The notes: generated by a model not told the origin, from the letters alone. Shown: positions 1 to 6,694, numbered from the stretch's first letter. The stretch: 19,653 nt of DNA from Galactobacter sp. (GCA_022712075.1 JALAHE010000342.1:1-19653); one strand, 5' to 3'. Program-made: numbers and translations.

Positions 1-93
1 CCCGGGGCCCGCGCGCCCGCGCGCGCCGCGGGATCGCCCCCCGCGTTCGCGCGGGCCGCGGGGCGCCACAACGCCGCTGCGGGCGACACCCGC

Positions 94-133
94 CACTCGC
101 GAAAGCACACCGTCACCCCGAGGCACTCGCGAA
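94..133. repeat. Direct repeat CACTCGCGAA, two copies 30 bp apart
   Basis: The 10-mer CACTCGCGAA occurs at 94-103 and again at 124-133, a 30-bp period (close to three helical turns). Each copy contains the palindrome TCGCGA. It lies upstream of the likely promoter of the first ABC operon, so a regulator-binding role is possible but unproven. In DNA this GC-rich, chance is a serious alternative. Confidence 0.35.
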
Positions 134-246
134 CACCGGCAGCCCCAGGACTTTGCGTGCCTTACGCCGTCAAGACCGGCCCCTTCACGACGCAAGCCAC
201 GCAAACTCGCGCGGTCACGTGCGGCGCGCCATGATCGCCTGCGTGC

Positions 247-290
247 TTGGTCACACCAAAGGTGCCCCGGCGCATATTCTTGGCTACTAT
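247..290 (+). promoter_or_regulatory. Candidate promoter/operator of first ABC operon
   Basis: A short dyad TTGGT-CAC-ACCAA lies at 247-259, followed by AT-rich sequence with CATATT (273-278) and TACTAT (285-290), either of which could be a -10 hexamer. I do not see a good -35 match at 17-18 bp from either. Transcription from TACTAT would begin near 297 and give a leader of about 50 nt before the chosen start at 348. Confidence 0.25.
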
Positions 291-310
291 GCAGGGGACT
301 TAATTTTTAT

Positions 311-326
311 GCGCACCCTGGTGCGC
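311..326 (+). promoter_or_regulatory. Leader hairpin before first substrate-binding gene
   Basis: GCGCAC (311-316) and GTGCGC (321-326) form a perfect 6-bp stem with loop CCTG, extendable by one C-G pair. It sits between the presumed transcription start and the chosen start codon at 348. It would fall inside coding sequence if translation began at ATG 309, which has AGGGGA 10 nt upstream. It may affect mRNA stability or translation initiation. Confidence 0.3.
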
Positions 327-347
327 GGCACCGTCTCAAGGATTCTC

Positions 348-1142
348 ATGCGCTCGTCCCACGCGTCGGCCCTCGCCCTGGCCGCCGTTGCCGCCCTGTC
401 CCTCACCGCCTGCGGTTCCGGCTCCGACGCCGAGCCCGCGGCCTCCGGCGGCGGCTCGCTCTCCACCATCAGCTCCGGCACCCTCACGGTCTGCACCAAC
501 CCGCCGTACGAGCCCTTCGAGTACCAGGAGAACGGCACCACGGTCGGCTTCGACATGGACCTCGCCAAGGCCGTGGCCGACGACGCCGGCCTGAAGCTGA
601 ACATCCTCAACGTGGGCTTCGAGACCATGGACTCCGGCATCGCCCTGGCGACCCAGTGCGACATCGCCGCCTCCGGCATCACCATCAACGACACCCGCAA
701 GGCGAAGATGGATTTCTCCACGCCCTACCTGGATGACGACCTGGTGCTGATGGCCAACAAGAACTCCGGCATCGCCTCGATCGACGACGCCAAGAACGGC
801 AAGAAGGTCGGCGTCCAGCAGGCCACCACGGGCGAGTCCTGGGCCAAGCAGAACGGCATCACCCCCGTGTCCTTCAAGGACGTGGGCCTGCAGATCCAGG
901 CCGTCGCCGCCGGCACCAACGACGCCGCGCTCGGCAACCAGTCCGTGCTGCTCTTTGCCGCCAAGGACAACGCCGACCTCGTCAAGGTCGCCGACATACC
1001 CACGGGCGAGAAGCTCGGCATCGCGGTCAAGAAGGACAACGCCCCGATGCTCGAGGCCGTCAACAAGACCCTGAAGCGCCTCGAGGATTCCGGCGAGATG
1101 CTCAAGCTGAAGCAGAAGTACTTCGGCTCCGACGTTAAGTAG
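348..1142 (+). CDS. Amino-acid ABC transporter substrate-binding lipoprotein (copy 1)
   Basis: This 264-aa protein is a family-3 (polar amino acid, GlnH/FliY-like) extracellular binding protein. ATG 348 is chosen because it gives a normal lipoprotein signal peptide, with lipobox L-T-A-C and lipidated Cys22. It also matches the N-terminus of the second copy at 3093 and has AAGG 7 nt upstream. Family features visible are the PPYEPFEY start of the mature domain, GFDMDLAKAVA, T-R-K-A-K-M-DFSTPY with the carboxylate-binding Arg117, and ATTGES around 159-164. Against GlnH, the Asp that binds the ligand amino group aligns with Asn197 (DAALGNQS), which is unusual. Cys49 and Cys104 are also conserved in copy 2. 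It would deliver an amino acid or related solute to the permease and ATPase encoded downstream. Substrate is unknown. ATG 309 is an alternative start. Confidence 0.93.
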   Translation: MRSSHASALALAAVAALSLTACGSGSDAEPAASGGGSLSTISSGTLTVCTNPPYEPFEYQENGTTVGFDMDLAKAVADDAGLKLNILNVGFETMDSGIALATQCDIAASGITINDTRKAKMDFSTPYLDDDLVLMANKNSGIASIDDAKNGKKVGVQQATTGESWAKQNGITPVSFKDVGLQIQAVAAGTNDAALGNQSVLLFAAKDNADLVKVADIPTGEKLGIAVKKDNAPMLEAVNKTLKRLEDSGEMLKLKQKYFGSDVK

Positions 1143-1153
1143 TCCCCTCACGA

Positions 1154-1188
1154 GCGGCCGGCGCCCCACATCCAGGGGCGCCGGCCGC
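1154..1188 (+). terminator. Intercistronic hairpin after binding-protein gene
   Basis: A perfect 14-bp inverted repeat (1154-1167 with 1175-1188) with a 7-nt loop begins 12 nt after the stop codon. There is no T tract. In binding-protein transport operons such a hairpin commonly causes partial termination or 3'-end protection, so that the binding protein is made in excess of the membrane parts. That role is inferred here. Confidence 0.6.
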
Positions 1189-1250
1189 CGCGCGTCGGCG
1201 CCACCCGCGCCGACCCCCGCGAACCCCGCCCACCACAAGGAGTGAAGAGC

Positions 1251-2108
1251 ATGTCCATGACCGCCCGTCAGCGGTCCCTGACCATCAAGGCGATCCAGCT
1301 GATCGTCCTGATCGTCGCGGTCGCCGCGCTGGTCCTGGCCACGAATTGGGGCAAGGTCAGCAAGACCTTCTTCAACTTCGGTGCCGTCGCGCCCATGTTC
1401 CCGGACGTGATCCTGGTGGGCATGCGCAACACCGTGCTCTACACGCTGGGCGCCTTCGCCTTCGGCCTCGTGCTCGGCCTGATCCTGGCGCTCATGCGCC
1501 GCAGCGACTTTGGCCCGTACCGCTGGATCGCCACGGCGTTCATCGAGTTCTTCCGCGGCGTCCCTGCCCTGCTCGTGCTGCTCGTGGTGGGCTTCGGCGT
1601 GCCGATGGCCTTCGACGTCAAGTGGCCGCTCGGCGTCAACGCCGTCCTGGCCCTGGGCTTGGTCTCCTCCGCGTACATCGCCGAGACCCTGCGCGCCGGC
1701 CTGCAGGCCGTGCCCAAGGGCCAGCTCGAGGCGGCCCGCTCGCTCGGCATGCCGCAGTGGCGCGCCATGATCACCATCGTGATCCCGCAGGCCTTCAAGA
1801 TCGTGCTCCCGCCGCTGACCAACGAGATCATCCTGCTCACCAAGGACTCCTCGCTCGTCTACGTGCTGGGCGTCATGGCCACGCAGTACGAGATGACCAA
1901 GTTCGCCAACGACGGCATCAACCAGTACAACGCCGGCATCACGCCGCTCGTGGTGGGCGGCCTGCTCTACCTGGTCCTCACGCTCCCGCTCACGGCGCTC
2001 TCGCGCTGGTTCGAGCGCCGCACCCAGGCCACGAGCCGGGCCCCGAAGCGCGCGGCCGAGGGCGCGCATGCCTCGCAGTCCGCTAAGAAGGAAGAGGTCG
2101 CGGCATGA
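1251..2108 (+). CDS. Amino-acid ABC transporter permease (copy 1)
   Basis: This 285-aa integral membrane protein belongs to the polar amino acid (HisM/GlnP-like) permease family. Hydrophobic segments lie at about 14-31, 60-82, 95-120, 130-147 and 230-250. The EAA loop that docks on the ATPase is EAARSLGMPQW at 160-170, followed by the family-typical IPQAFKIVLPPLTNE. ATG 1251 follows AAGGAG at 1237-1242 with 8-nt spacing. A GTG at 1242 overlaps that ribosome site, and copy 2 also starts MSMT, so 1251 is preferred. The C-terminal tail (about 255-285) is charged, Ala/Lys-rich and not shared with copy 2. The last 4 nt overlap the ATPase gene, which suggests translational coupling. One permease polypeptide is encoded, so a homodimer is expected. 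Confidence 0.93.
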   Translation: MSMTARQRSLTIKAIQLIVLIVAVAALVLATNWGKVSKTFFNFGAVAPMFPDVILVGMRNTVLYTLGAFAFGLVLGLILALMRRSDFGPYRWIATAFIEFFRGVPALLVLLVVGFGVPMAFDVKWPLGVNAVLALGLVSSAYIAETLRAGLQAVPKGQLEAARSLGMPQWRAMITIVIPQAFKIVLPPLTNEIILLTKDSSLVYVLGVMATQYEMTKFANDGINQYNAGITPLVVGGLLYLVLTLPLTALSRWFERRTQATSRAPKRAAEGAHASQSAKKEEVAA

Positions 2109-2890
2109 GCGTGGCATCCCCCGTCCAGTCCGCCGCCGGCGTGCGCATCGCCGGCCTGCGCAAGGCCTACGGAGACAACGAGGTGCTCAAGGGCATCAGC
2201 CTCGACGTCGCCCCGGGTGAGGTCGTGTGCCTCATCGGCCCGTCCGGCTCCGGCAAGTCCACGCTGCTGCGTTGCATCAACCTCCTCGAGACCCCGAACG
2301 ACGGCGTCATCGAGGTGGGCGGTTTCACGGCCACGGACCCCGACGTCAACATCGACGCCCTGCGCCGCCGCGTGGGCATGGTGTTCCAGCAGTTCAACCT
2401 CTTCCCGCACCTCACGGTCCTCAAGAACTGCACCGTGAGCCAGGTGAAGGTCTTGAGGCGCCCCAAGGCCGAGGCCGAGGCGATCGCCCTGCGCCACCTC
2501 GAGGCCGTGGGCCTTGGCCACCTGGCGCACCGCTTCCCCGGGGAGCTCTCCGGCGGCCAGCAGCAGCGCGTCGCGATCGCCCGCGCGCTGTCCATGGACC
2601 CCGAGCTCATGCTCTTCGACGAGCCCACCTCCGCCCTTGACCCGGAGACGGTCGGCGACGTCCTGGCCATCATGCGCAAGCTCGCGCAGGAGGGCATGAC
2701 CATGGTCGTGGTGACGCACGAGATGGGCTTCGCCAAGGAGGTCGCCGATCGCGTCGTCTTCATGGACGGCGGGGTGGTGGTCGAGGAGGGCCCCGCAGCC
2801 GAGGTCATCGGCAACCCGAGCCAGCCGCGCACGCAGGACTTCCTGCGCCGTGTCCTCGACCCCACGCACGTGGGTCTCGACACCGAGTGA
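2105..2890 (+). CDS. Amino-acid ABC transporter ATP-binding protein (copy 1)
   Basis: This 261-aa cytoplasmic ATPase is of the GlnQ/HisP type and powers the uptake system encoded just upstream. All motifs are intact: Walker A GPSGSGKST at 45-53, Q-loop FQQFNLF near 94-100, signature LSGGQQQR at 148-155, Walker B LMLFDEP at 168-174, D-loop SALD, and switch His205 in VTHEMGFA. The start overlaps the permease stop by 4 nt (ATGA), with AAGGAAGAGG upstream. Its length is slightly above the family norm because of about 10 extra N-terminal residues. It is very similar throughout to the copy-2 ATPase at 4825. A strong hairpin follows the stop. Confidence 0.95.
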   Translation: MSVASPVQSAAGVRIAGLRKAYGDNEVLKGISLDVAPGEVVCLIGPSGSGKSTLLRCINLLETPNDGVIEVGGFTATDPDVNIDALRRRVGMVFQQFNLFPHLTVLKNCTVSQVKVLRRPKAEAEAIALRHLEAVGLGHLAHRFPGELSGGQQQRVAIARALSMDPELMLFDEPTSALDPETVGDVLAIMRKLAQEGMTMVVVTHEMGFAKEVADRVVFMDGGVVVEEGPAAEVIGNPSQPRTQDFLRRVLDPTHVGLDTE

Positions 2891-2899
2891 GCTAGCCGC

Positions 2900-2964
2900 C
2901 CAAGGCACGACGACGCCCTGGTGACCTGTGGATTCATAGGTCACCAGGGCGTCGTCGTGCTTGG
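2900..2964 (+). terminator. Long hairpin ending first ABC operon
   Basis: A perfect 23-bp stem pairs 2905-2927 with 2938-2960 around a 10-nt loop (2928-2937). It extends to the CCAAG/CTTGG bases on either side with one bulge. There is no T tract afterwards. Long stems without a U tail are common at operon ends in high-GC actinobacteria. It separates the two ABC operons, starting about 10 nt after the ATPase stop. Confidence 0.75.
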
Positions 2965-2987
2965 AGACGGCGTGGCCCGCGGGCCGC

Positions 2988-3007
2988 GTGTCCGACACAC
3001 CGGACAC
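2988..3007 (+). promoter_or_regulatory. Inverted repeat GTGTCCG-N6-CGGACAC, candidate operator
   Basis: Perfect 7-bp arms with a 6-nt spacer (ACACAC) lie 86 bp upstream of the second binding-protein gene, between the terminator and that gene. The geometry suits a dimeric regulator site. A possible -10 hexamer TACACT is at 3049-3054, with no clear -35. No equivalent repeat was seen before the first operon, so the two copies may be controlled differently. Confidence 0.4.
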
Positions 3008-3092
3008 CTCCGTCACGCGCATGTGATCTACGCGACACAAGTGATGGATACACTGGCGCATCATTTGCATCGCCAAACACGAGGTATCACTC

Positions 3093-3902
3093 ATGCGTCG
3101 CACCACCCTTGCTGTTTCTGCACTTGCCGCCGTCGCGGCCCTGTCGCTGTCCGCCTGCGGCAGTGGTTCCTCCCCGGCCTCGTCCTCCTCCGGCTCCGCC
3201 GGGGCCAGCAGCGGCGCCGCCGCGGTCACGCTGAAGAACGCCGGCAAGCTCACGGTCTGCTCCGACATCCCCTACAAGCCCTTCGAGTACGAAGAGGGCG
3301 GCAAGTACGTGGGCTTCGACATGGACATCGCCGCCGCCGTCGCCACCAAGGTCGGCGCCGAGCTCTCCGTCATCAAGGACTCCTTCGACTCGATCCAGTC
3401 GGGCCTGTTCAAGACCAAGTGCGACATCGCCATCTCGGGCATCTCCATCACCGAGAAGCGCAAGGGCAACATGGACTTCTCCACGCCATACCTGGATGAC
3501 GACCTGGTGCTCGTGGCGAAGAAGGGCTCTGGCATCACCGACCTGGCTTCCGCCAAGGACAAGAAGGTCGGCGTGCAGTCCTCCACCACGGGCTCCGACT
3601 ACGCCAAGGAGCAGGGCATCGTCGCCACGGGCTTCGACACGGGCGAGATGCAGGTCCAGTCCCTCATTGCCGGCACGACCGACGCCTCCCTCGGAAACCA
3701 GTCGATCCTGCGCTACGGCATCAAGGATCATGCAGACCTCGAGGTGGTGCAGGAGATCAAAACCGGCGAGCAGCTCGGTGTCGCTGTGCAGAAGGGTGAC
3801 GCCGCCATGCTCGCGGCCGTCAACGGCACGCTGGCCGACCTGGAGTCGTCCGGCAAGATGACCGAGATCAAGACGAAGTGGTTCGGCGAGGGCGCCAAGT
3901 AA
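3093..3902 (+). CDS. Amino-acid ABC transporter substrate-binding lipoprotein (copy 2)
   Basis: This 269-aa paralogue of the protein at 348 has an MRRTT signal peptide and lipobox L-S-A-C, giving lipidated Cys22. A Ser/Ala/Gly-rich linker (about 23-45) follows and tethers the family-3 solute-binding domain. Visible landmarks are IPYKPFEYEE, GFDMDIAAAVA, ITEKRKGNMDFSTPY with carboxylate-binding Arg123, SSTTGSDYA, and DASLGNQSIL with Asn202 where GlnH has the amino-binding Asp. Cys56 and Cys110 match the Cys pair of copy 1. GAGG lies 8 nt before ATG 3093. It is the first gene of the second operon and would feed the permease at 3977. Divergence from copy 1 in the ligand lobe suggests a different substrate preference, but the sequence does not identify it. 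Confidence 0.93.
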   Translation: MRRTTLAVSALAAVAALSLSACGSGSSPASSSSGSAGASSGAAAVTLKNAGKLTVCSDIPYKPFEYEEGGKYVGFDMDIAAAVATKVGAELSVIKDSFDSIQSGLFKTKCDIAISGISITEKRKGNMDFSTPYLDDDLVLVAKKGSGITDLASAKDKKVGVQSSTTGSDYAKEQGIVATGFDTGEMQVQSLIAGTTDASLGNQSILRYGIKDHADLEVVQEIKTGEQLGVAVQKGDAAMLAAVNGTLADLESSGKMTEIKTKWFGEGAK

Positions 3903-3917
3903 CACCACTCGATCGCG

Positions 3918-3949
3918 TGCCCCGGGGAGGGTGACCTTCCCGGGGCACC
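3918..3949 (+). terminator. Intercistronic hairpin with GTGA loop, second operon
   Basis: A 14-bp stem pairs 3918-3931 with 3936-3949; one pair is G.U in RNA. The loop is GTGA, a GNRA-type tetraloop. It sits in the same place as the hairpin at 1154-1188, between binding protein and permease, although the sequences differ. That supports a conserved role in setting the binding-protein to permease ratio. Confidence 0.6.
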
Positions 3950-3976
3950 GGCTTCGACGTCCGAAAGGCACTCTTC

Positions 3977-4822
3977 ATGTCCATGACCCCTCGCCAGAAG
4001 GCCCGCGTCAGCCAGGGGATCCAGATCGGCGTCTTCGCGCTGGTCATCCTGCTCGTGGTGTTCCTGGCCAATTGGCCGCTCATCATCGATTCCTTCTTCC
4101 GCTTCGACAAGATCGGCGGAATGTTCCCCGAGGTCATCCTGACCGGCCTCAAGAACACCCTCTTCTACACGCTGACGTCCTTCGCGTTCGGCCTCATCCT
4201 CGGCCTGGTGCTGGCGCTCATGAAGACCGCCAGCTTCGCCCCGTACCGCTGGCTCGCTACCGCCTATATCGAATTCTTCCGCGGCATCCCCGCGATCCTC
4301 GTGCTCGTCGCCTTCGGCCTCGGCATGCCGCTCGCCTTCGGCACCCAGTGGCCGCAGTGGGTCAACGTCACTGTGGCGCTTGGTCTCTCCTCCGCCGCCT
4401 ACATCGCCGAGACGCTGCGCGCCGGCCTGCAGGCCGTACCCAAGGGTCAGATGGAGGCGGCCCGTTCGCTGGGCATGCCGCACTGGCGGGCCATGGTGAC
4501 GATCGTGATCCCGCAGGCGTTCAAGATCGTCCTGCCGCCGCTGACGAACGAGTTCATCCTCCTGACCAAGGACACCTCGCTGGCCTACATCCTCGGCATG
4601 ATGATCACGCAGTACGAGCTGACCTCCTTCGGCCGCAACGGCATCACCGAATACGGGGCCGGTATGACGCCACTCATCGTGGCCGGCGCGCTCTACCTCG
4701 TCGTCACGCTGCCGTTGAGCTTCCTGGCCCGCTGGTTCGAGAAGCGCTCCTCGCAGGTCTCCCGCCCCCGCAAGGCGGGCAAGTCCCTCACCCCGTCCGC
4801 CGGCACCACCCAGGAGGCCTGA
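3977..4822 (+). CDS. Amino-acid ABC transporter permease (copy 2)
   Basis: This 281-aa membrane permease aligns without gaps to copy 1 over at least the first 180 residues. Hydrophobic segments lie at about 14-32, 60-82, 95-120, 130-147 and 230-250. The EAA loop EAARSLGMPHW is at 160-170, and IPQAFKIVLPPLTNE follows. The start ATG 3977 (MSMTPRQ) has GAAAGG about 9 nt upstream and matches the copy-1 start. The Arg/Lys-rich tail is shorter than in copy 1. The gene ends 2 nt before the ATPase gene. It would form the homodimeric membrane channel for the solute bound by the protein at 3093. Confidence 0.93.
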   Translation: MSMTPRQKARVSQGIQIGVFALVILLVVFLANWPLIIDSFFRFDKIGGMFPEVILTGLKNTLFYTLTSFAFGLILGLVLALMKTASFAPYRWLATAYIEFFRGIPAILVLVAFGLGMPLAFGTQWPQWVNVTVALGLSSAAYIAETLRAGLQAVPKGQMEAARSLGMPHWRAMVTIVIPQAFKIVLPPLTNEFILLTKDTSLAYILGMMITQYELTSFGRNGITEYGAGMTPLIVAGALYLVVTLPLSFLARWFEKRSSQVSRPRKAGKSLTPSAGTTQEA

Positions 4823-4824
4823 GC

Positions 4825-5607
4825 ATGAGCCAGTCATTGCAGACCGCCGCGGCGGGCGTTCACATCGCGGGCCTGCGCAAGGCCTACGGCGACAACGAGG
4901 TGCTCAAGGGCATCAGCCTCGATGTTTCTCCCGGCGAGGTCGTGTGCCTCATCGGCCCGTCCGGTTCGGGTAAGTCGACCCTGCTGCGCTGCATCAACCT
5001 CCTGGAGCAGCCCAACGACGGGATCATCGAGGTGGGCGGCTACGCCGTGACCGACCCCGATGTGGACGTCAATCAGATGCGCCGCCACGTGGGCATGGTC
5101 TTCCAGCAGTTCAACCTCTTCCCACACCTGACCGTGCTCGGCAATTGCACCGTGAGCCAGGTCAAGGTGCTCAAGCGCCCCAAGGCGGAGGCCGAGGCGA
5201 TCGCCCGCGCCGAGCTGGAGTCCGTTGGCCTTGGACACCTGGCTCACCGCTACCCGGGCGAGCTCTCGGGAGGGCAGCAGCAGCGCGTGGCGATCGCCAG
5301 GGCGCTGTCGATGAATCCCTCGCTCATGCTCTTCGACGAGCCGACCTCCGCGCTGGACCCGGAGACCGTGGGCGACGTCCTCGCCATCATGCGCAAGCTG
5401 GCCCAGGCCGGCATGACCATGGTGGTCGTGACGCACGAAATGGGCTTCGCCAAGGAGGTCGCGGACAAGGTGGTCTTCATGGACGGCGGCGTGGTCGTGG
5501 AGCAGGGCCCCGCGGCCGAGGTCATCGGCAACCCGCAGCAGGCCCGCACCAAGGACTTCCTGCGCCGCGTCCTGGACCCCAATCACGTGGTGGTCGAAGA
5601 GGACTGA
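4825..5607 (+). CDS. Amino-acid ABC transporter ATP-binding protein (copy 2)
   Basis: This 260-aa GlnQ/HisP-like ATPase has Walker A GPSGSGKST at 44-52, Q-loop FQQFNLF, signature LSGGQQQR, Walker B LMLFDEP and switch His in VTHEMGF, all intact. The frame stays open upstream into the permease gene for almost 900 bases. However, homology to copy 1 begins only after MSQSLQTAAAG, and AGGAGG lies 7 nt before ATG 4825, which fixes the start. The sequence is nearly identical in pattern to the ATPase at 2105, so the two ATPases might be interchangeable between transporters. That exchange is an inference. A strong terminator follows. Confidence 0.95.
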   Translation: MSQSLQTAAAGVHIAGLRKAYGDNEVLKGISLDVSPGEVVCLIGPSGSGKSTLLRCINLLEQPNDGIIEVGGYAVTDPDVDVNQMRRHVGMVFQQFNLFPHLTVLGNCTVSQVKVLKRPKAEAEAIARAELESVGLGHLAHRYPGELSGGQQQRVAIARALSMNPSLMLFDEPTSALDPETVGDVLAIMRKLAQAGMTMVVVTHEMGFAKEVADKVVFMDGGVVVEQGPAAEVIGNPQQARTKDFLRRVLDPNHVVVEED

Positions 5608-5631
5608 TTGCCGCGCCGCACGCGGACCGAG

Positions 5632-5674
5632 AACGGGTCCGGACTTCACATGAAGTCCGGACCCGTTTTTTCTT
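5632..5674 (+). terminator. Rho-independent terminator of second ABC operon
   Basis: A perfect 17-bp stem (5632-5648 with 5651-5667) encloses a minimal loop. It can be read as 16 bp with loop ACAT. The T-rich run TTTTTTCTT follows at 5666-5674. It begins 24 nt after the ATPase stop and separates the transporters from the T7SS module. Confidence 0.9.
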
Positions 5675-5701
5675 GCGCGCGTATTCTGACGCCGTTAGTG
5701 T
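5673..5701 (+). promoter_or_regulatory. Candidate promoter of plus-strand T7SS module
   Basis: TTGCGC (5673-5678) and TAGTGT (5696-5701) are separated by exactly 17 bp, resembling a weak -35/-10 pair. Transcription would then begin near 5708. That supports a start codon at 5746 rather than the in-frame TTG/ATG at 5704-5709. The -35 has only the TTG in common with consensus, so this is tentative. Confidence 0.35.
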
Positions 5702-5733
5702 GATTGATGGACTTTCGGGATGGACGCGAGCCA

Positions 5734-5742
5734 GGGGGGGGG
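5734..5742 (+). repeat. G9 homopolymer tract before first module gene
   Basis: Nine consecutive G residues end 3 nt before ATG 5746, in the position of the ribosome-binding site. If translation started upstream at 5704 or 5707 the tract would instead be coding and slippage would frameshift. The homologous gene at 15632 has only a GGGGG run in its ribosome site. See the matching finding on possible phase variation. Confidence 0.85.
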
Positions 5743-5745
5743 CAG

Positions 5746-6375
5746 ATGAGCGATCCACACGACCGCTGGCGCATGCTGCTCCCGCGCGAGTGGCACACCA
5801 TCACCTTGCACCCCCACGAGGCACGGCAGCAGCGCATCCGCGCGCTCGTCAAGGAGCGATTCGTGGGCCGAGACGACGCGCCGAAGCTGCGCCGCGACCT
5901 CGAGGATGGCCTGCAGTTCCAGGCCATGCGGGCGGCCGAAAACCACGGCGTCAGCCTGGCGCTGGCCTACGAGATTTTCCCCGGATTCCCCTTTGGCGGG
6001 AGCGTCCTCGTGAGCTTCACCCCGGATCCCGCCGGCGTGAAGCTCGTGGACCTGGAGGAACAGATGACGGCTCCGCGCACCGTGGAGTACGGCCGGCAGC
6101 GCGTGGTGGCCGGAGATGCGGTGCGGCGCGTCAGGGTGCTTCCGACCGAGCTGGAGGGAACGGAGTTCGAGTCCACCGTCGTGGATTACTTTGTTCCCCA
6201 CCTCGACGCCTCCGGCTACTTCGGGCTCACCTTCTCCTCCGCCGTTCCGGACGATCTGCGCGAACCCATCGTTGAGCTTTTCGATGCGGTCGCCGCCACC
6301 TTTCACTTCGACGTTCAAGAGCGCGACGACCTCGTGCAGGCCCACCACCTCGCTGAAAGGCAGGATGCCCCGTGA
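5746..6375 (+). CDS. T7SS-module protein family A, candidate chaperone (plus copy)
   Basis: This 209-aa soluble protein has no signal peptide or membrane segment. I do not recognise a named family. It is a clear paralogue of the protein at 15024-15632. Both begin with an RWR...LP..WH motif and share DDAPK(L/I)RRDLE at about 43-53 and a C-terminal block V-D-(Y/H) / G-(F/Y) / FDA(V/M)A.TFH at about 146-187. That alternation of strands and a final helix recalls Mog1/PsbP-like folds, which is a guess from pattern only. The gene overlaps the WXG100-like gene by 4 nt (GTGA), and the other copy does the same with ATGA, so A and B are probably made together. Position next to a secreted pair suggests a cytoplasmic chaperone or targeting factor. 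ATG 5746 is preferred because it matches the paralogue's start; TTG 5704 is the alternative. Confidence 0.8.
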   Translation: MSDPHDRWRMLLPREWHTITLHPHEARQQRIRALVKERFVGRDDAPKLRRDLEDGLQFQAMRAAENHGVSLALAYEIFPGFPFGGSVLVSFTPDPAGVKLVDLEEQMTAPRTVEYGRQRVVAGDAVRRVRVLPTELEGTEFESTVVDYFVPHLDASGYFGLTFSSAVPDDLREPIVELFDAVAATFHFDVQERDDLVQAHHLAERQDAP

Positions 6376-6686
6376 GCGGGAAACTCAACATCAACCCCGA
6401 CGCGCTGATCGATGCGGGTCGGGCACTCGGCGTCGTCAAGGCGGACTTCGAGAGCCTGCCGCAGCGAGCAGACAACACGTGCGGCTTCATCAGCGACGCT
6501 ACCCTCAGCGGCAAGGTGGCTGAGTTCGGCAGCAACTGGAAGAAGAAGCGCGAGGAGATGCTCACGGCCATCGGTGGCCTGGGCGATGCCGCGCGGGGCA
6601 TCGGGGAAACCATCGTGGACGTCGACACGCAGCTGGAGAGCCAGTTGAACGGCTCGGCCACGTGCGCCAACAATGGGGCGGTTTAG
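6372..6686 (+). CDS. WXG100-like small T7SS protein (plus copy)
   Basis: This 104-aa, largely helical protein is predicted to form the helix-turn-helix of the WXG100 (EsxA-like) superfamily. At the expected central turn it has SNWKKKREEML (W56), so Trp is kept but the Gly of W-x-G is Lys. The paralogue at 14698 has the same NWKKKREEML. No C-terminal YxxxD/E export motif is evident. Two Cys (37 and 98) are present here and absent in the paralogue. The start is GTG 6372, overlapping the family A stop by 4 nt. The large substrate gene follows after 8 nt, so this is likely its partner or targeting factor for the T7SS. Confidence 0.8.
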   Translation: MSGKLNINPDALIDAGRALGVVKADFESLPQRADNTCGFISDATLSGKVAEFGSNWKKKREEMLTAIGGLGDAARGIGETIVDVDTQLESQLNGSATCANNGAV

Positions 6687-6694
6687 GACACATC

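Larger units (their letters stand above)
1..347. other. Intergenic leader upstream of first ABC operon
   Basis: No convincing gene is seen here. The first 33 bases are almost entirely G and C and form short hairpins, for example a 6-bp stem closing a TTCG loop at 40-55. An open frame runs upstream from the binding-protein gene to 153, but its translation before residue M at 348 is arginine-rich and places the lipoprotein signal peptide far inside the protein, so I treat it as non-coding. The stretch from about 250 to 310 is clearly AT-richer than its surroundings, which suits a promoter. Confidence 0.6.

Noticed and set aside
1..66. Possible structured RNA or origin-like element in the GC-only left end
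   Set aside because: Short GC palindromes are expected in such biased sequence at a contig edge. No conserved element could be recognised.
212..240. Apparent similarity (GTCACG...GCGC...ATG.GATC) between leaders of the two transporter operons
   Set aside because: It needs gaps, lies at different distances from the starts, and is too short to separate from composition.
153..347. N-terminal extension of the first binding protein from an upstream start
   Set aside because: It would bury the lipoprotein signal peptide about 65 residues inside the protein. The paralogue starts right at the signal peptide.
336..2117. 593-aa open frame on the minus strand across the first binding protein and permease genes
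   Set aside because: It is antisense to two clear conserved genes, with Gly/Arg/His-rich low-complexity translation. Long antisense frames are usual in high-GC coding DNA.
3931..4824. Extension of the second ATPase upstream through the permease gene
   Set aside because: The upstream part is a frame-shifted reading of the permease with no ATPase homology. A good ribosome site and paralogue alignment place the start at 4825.
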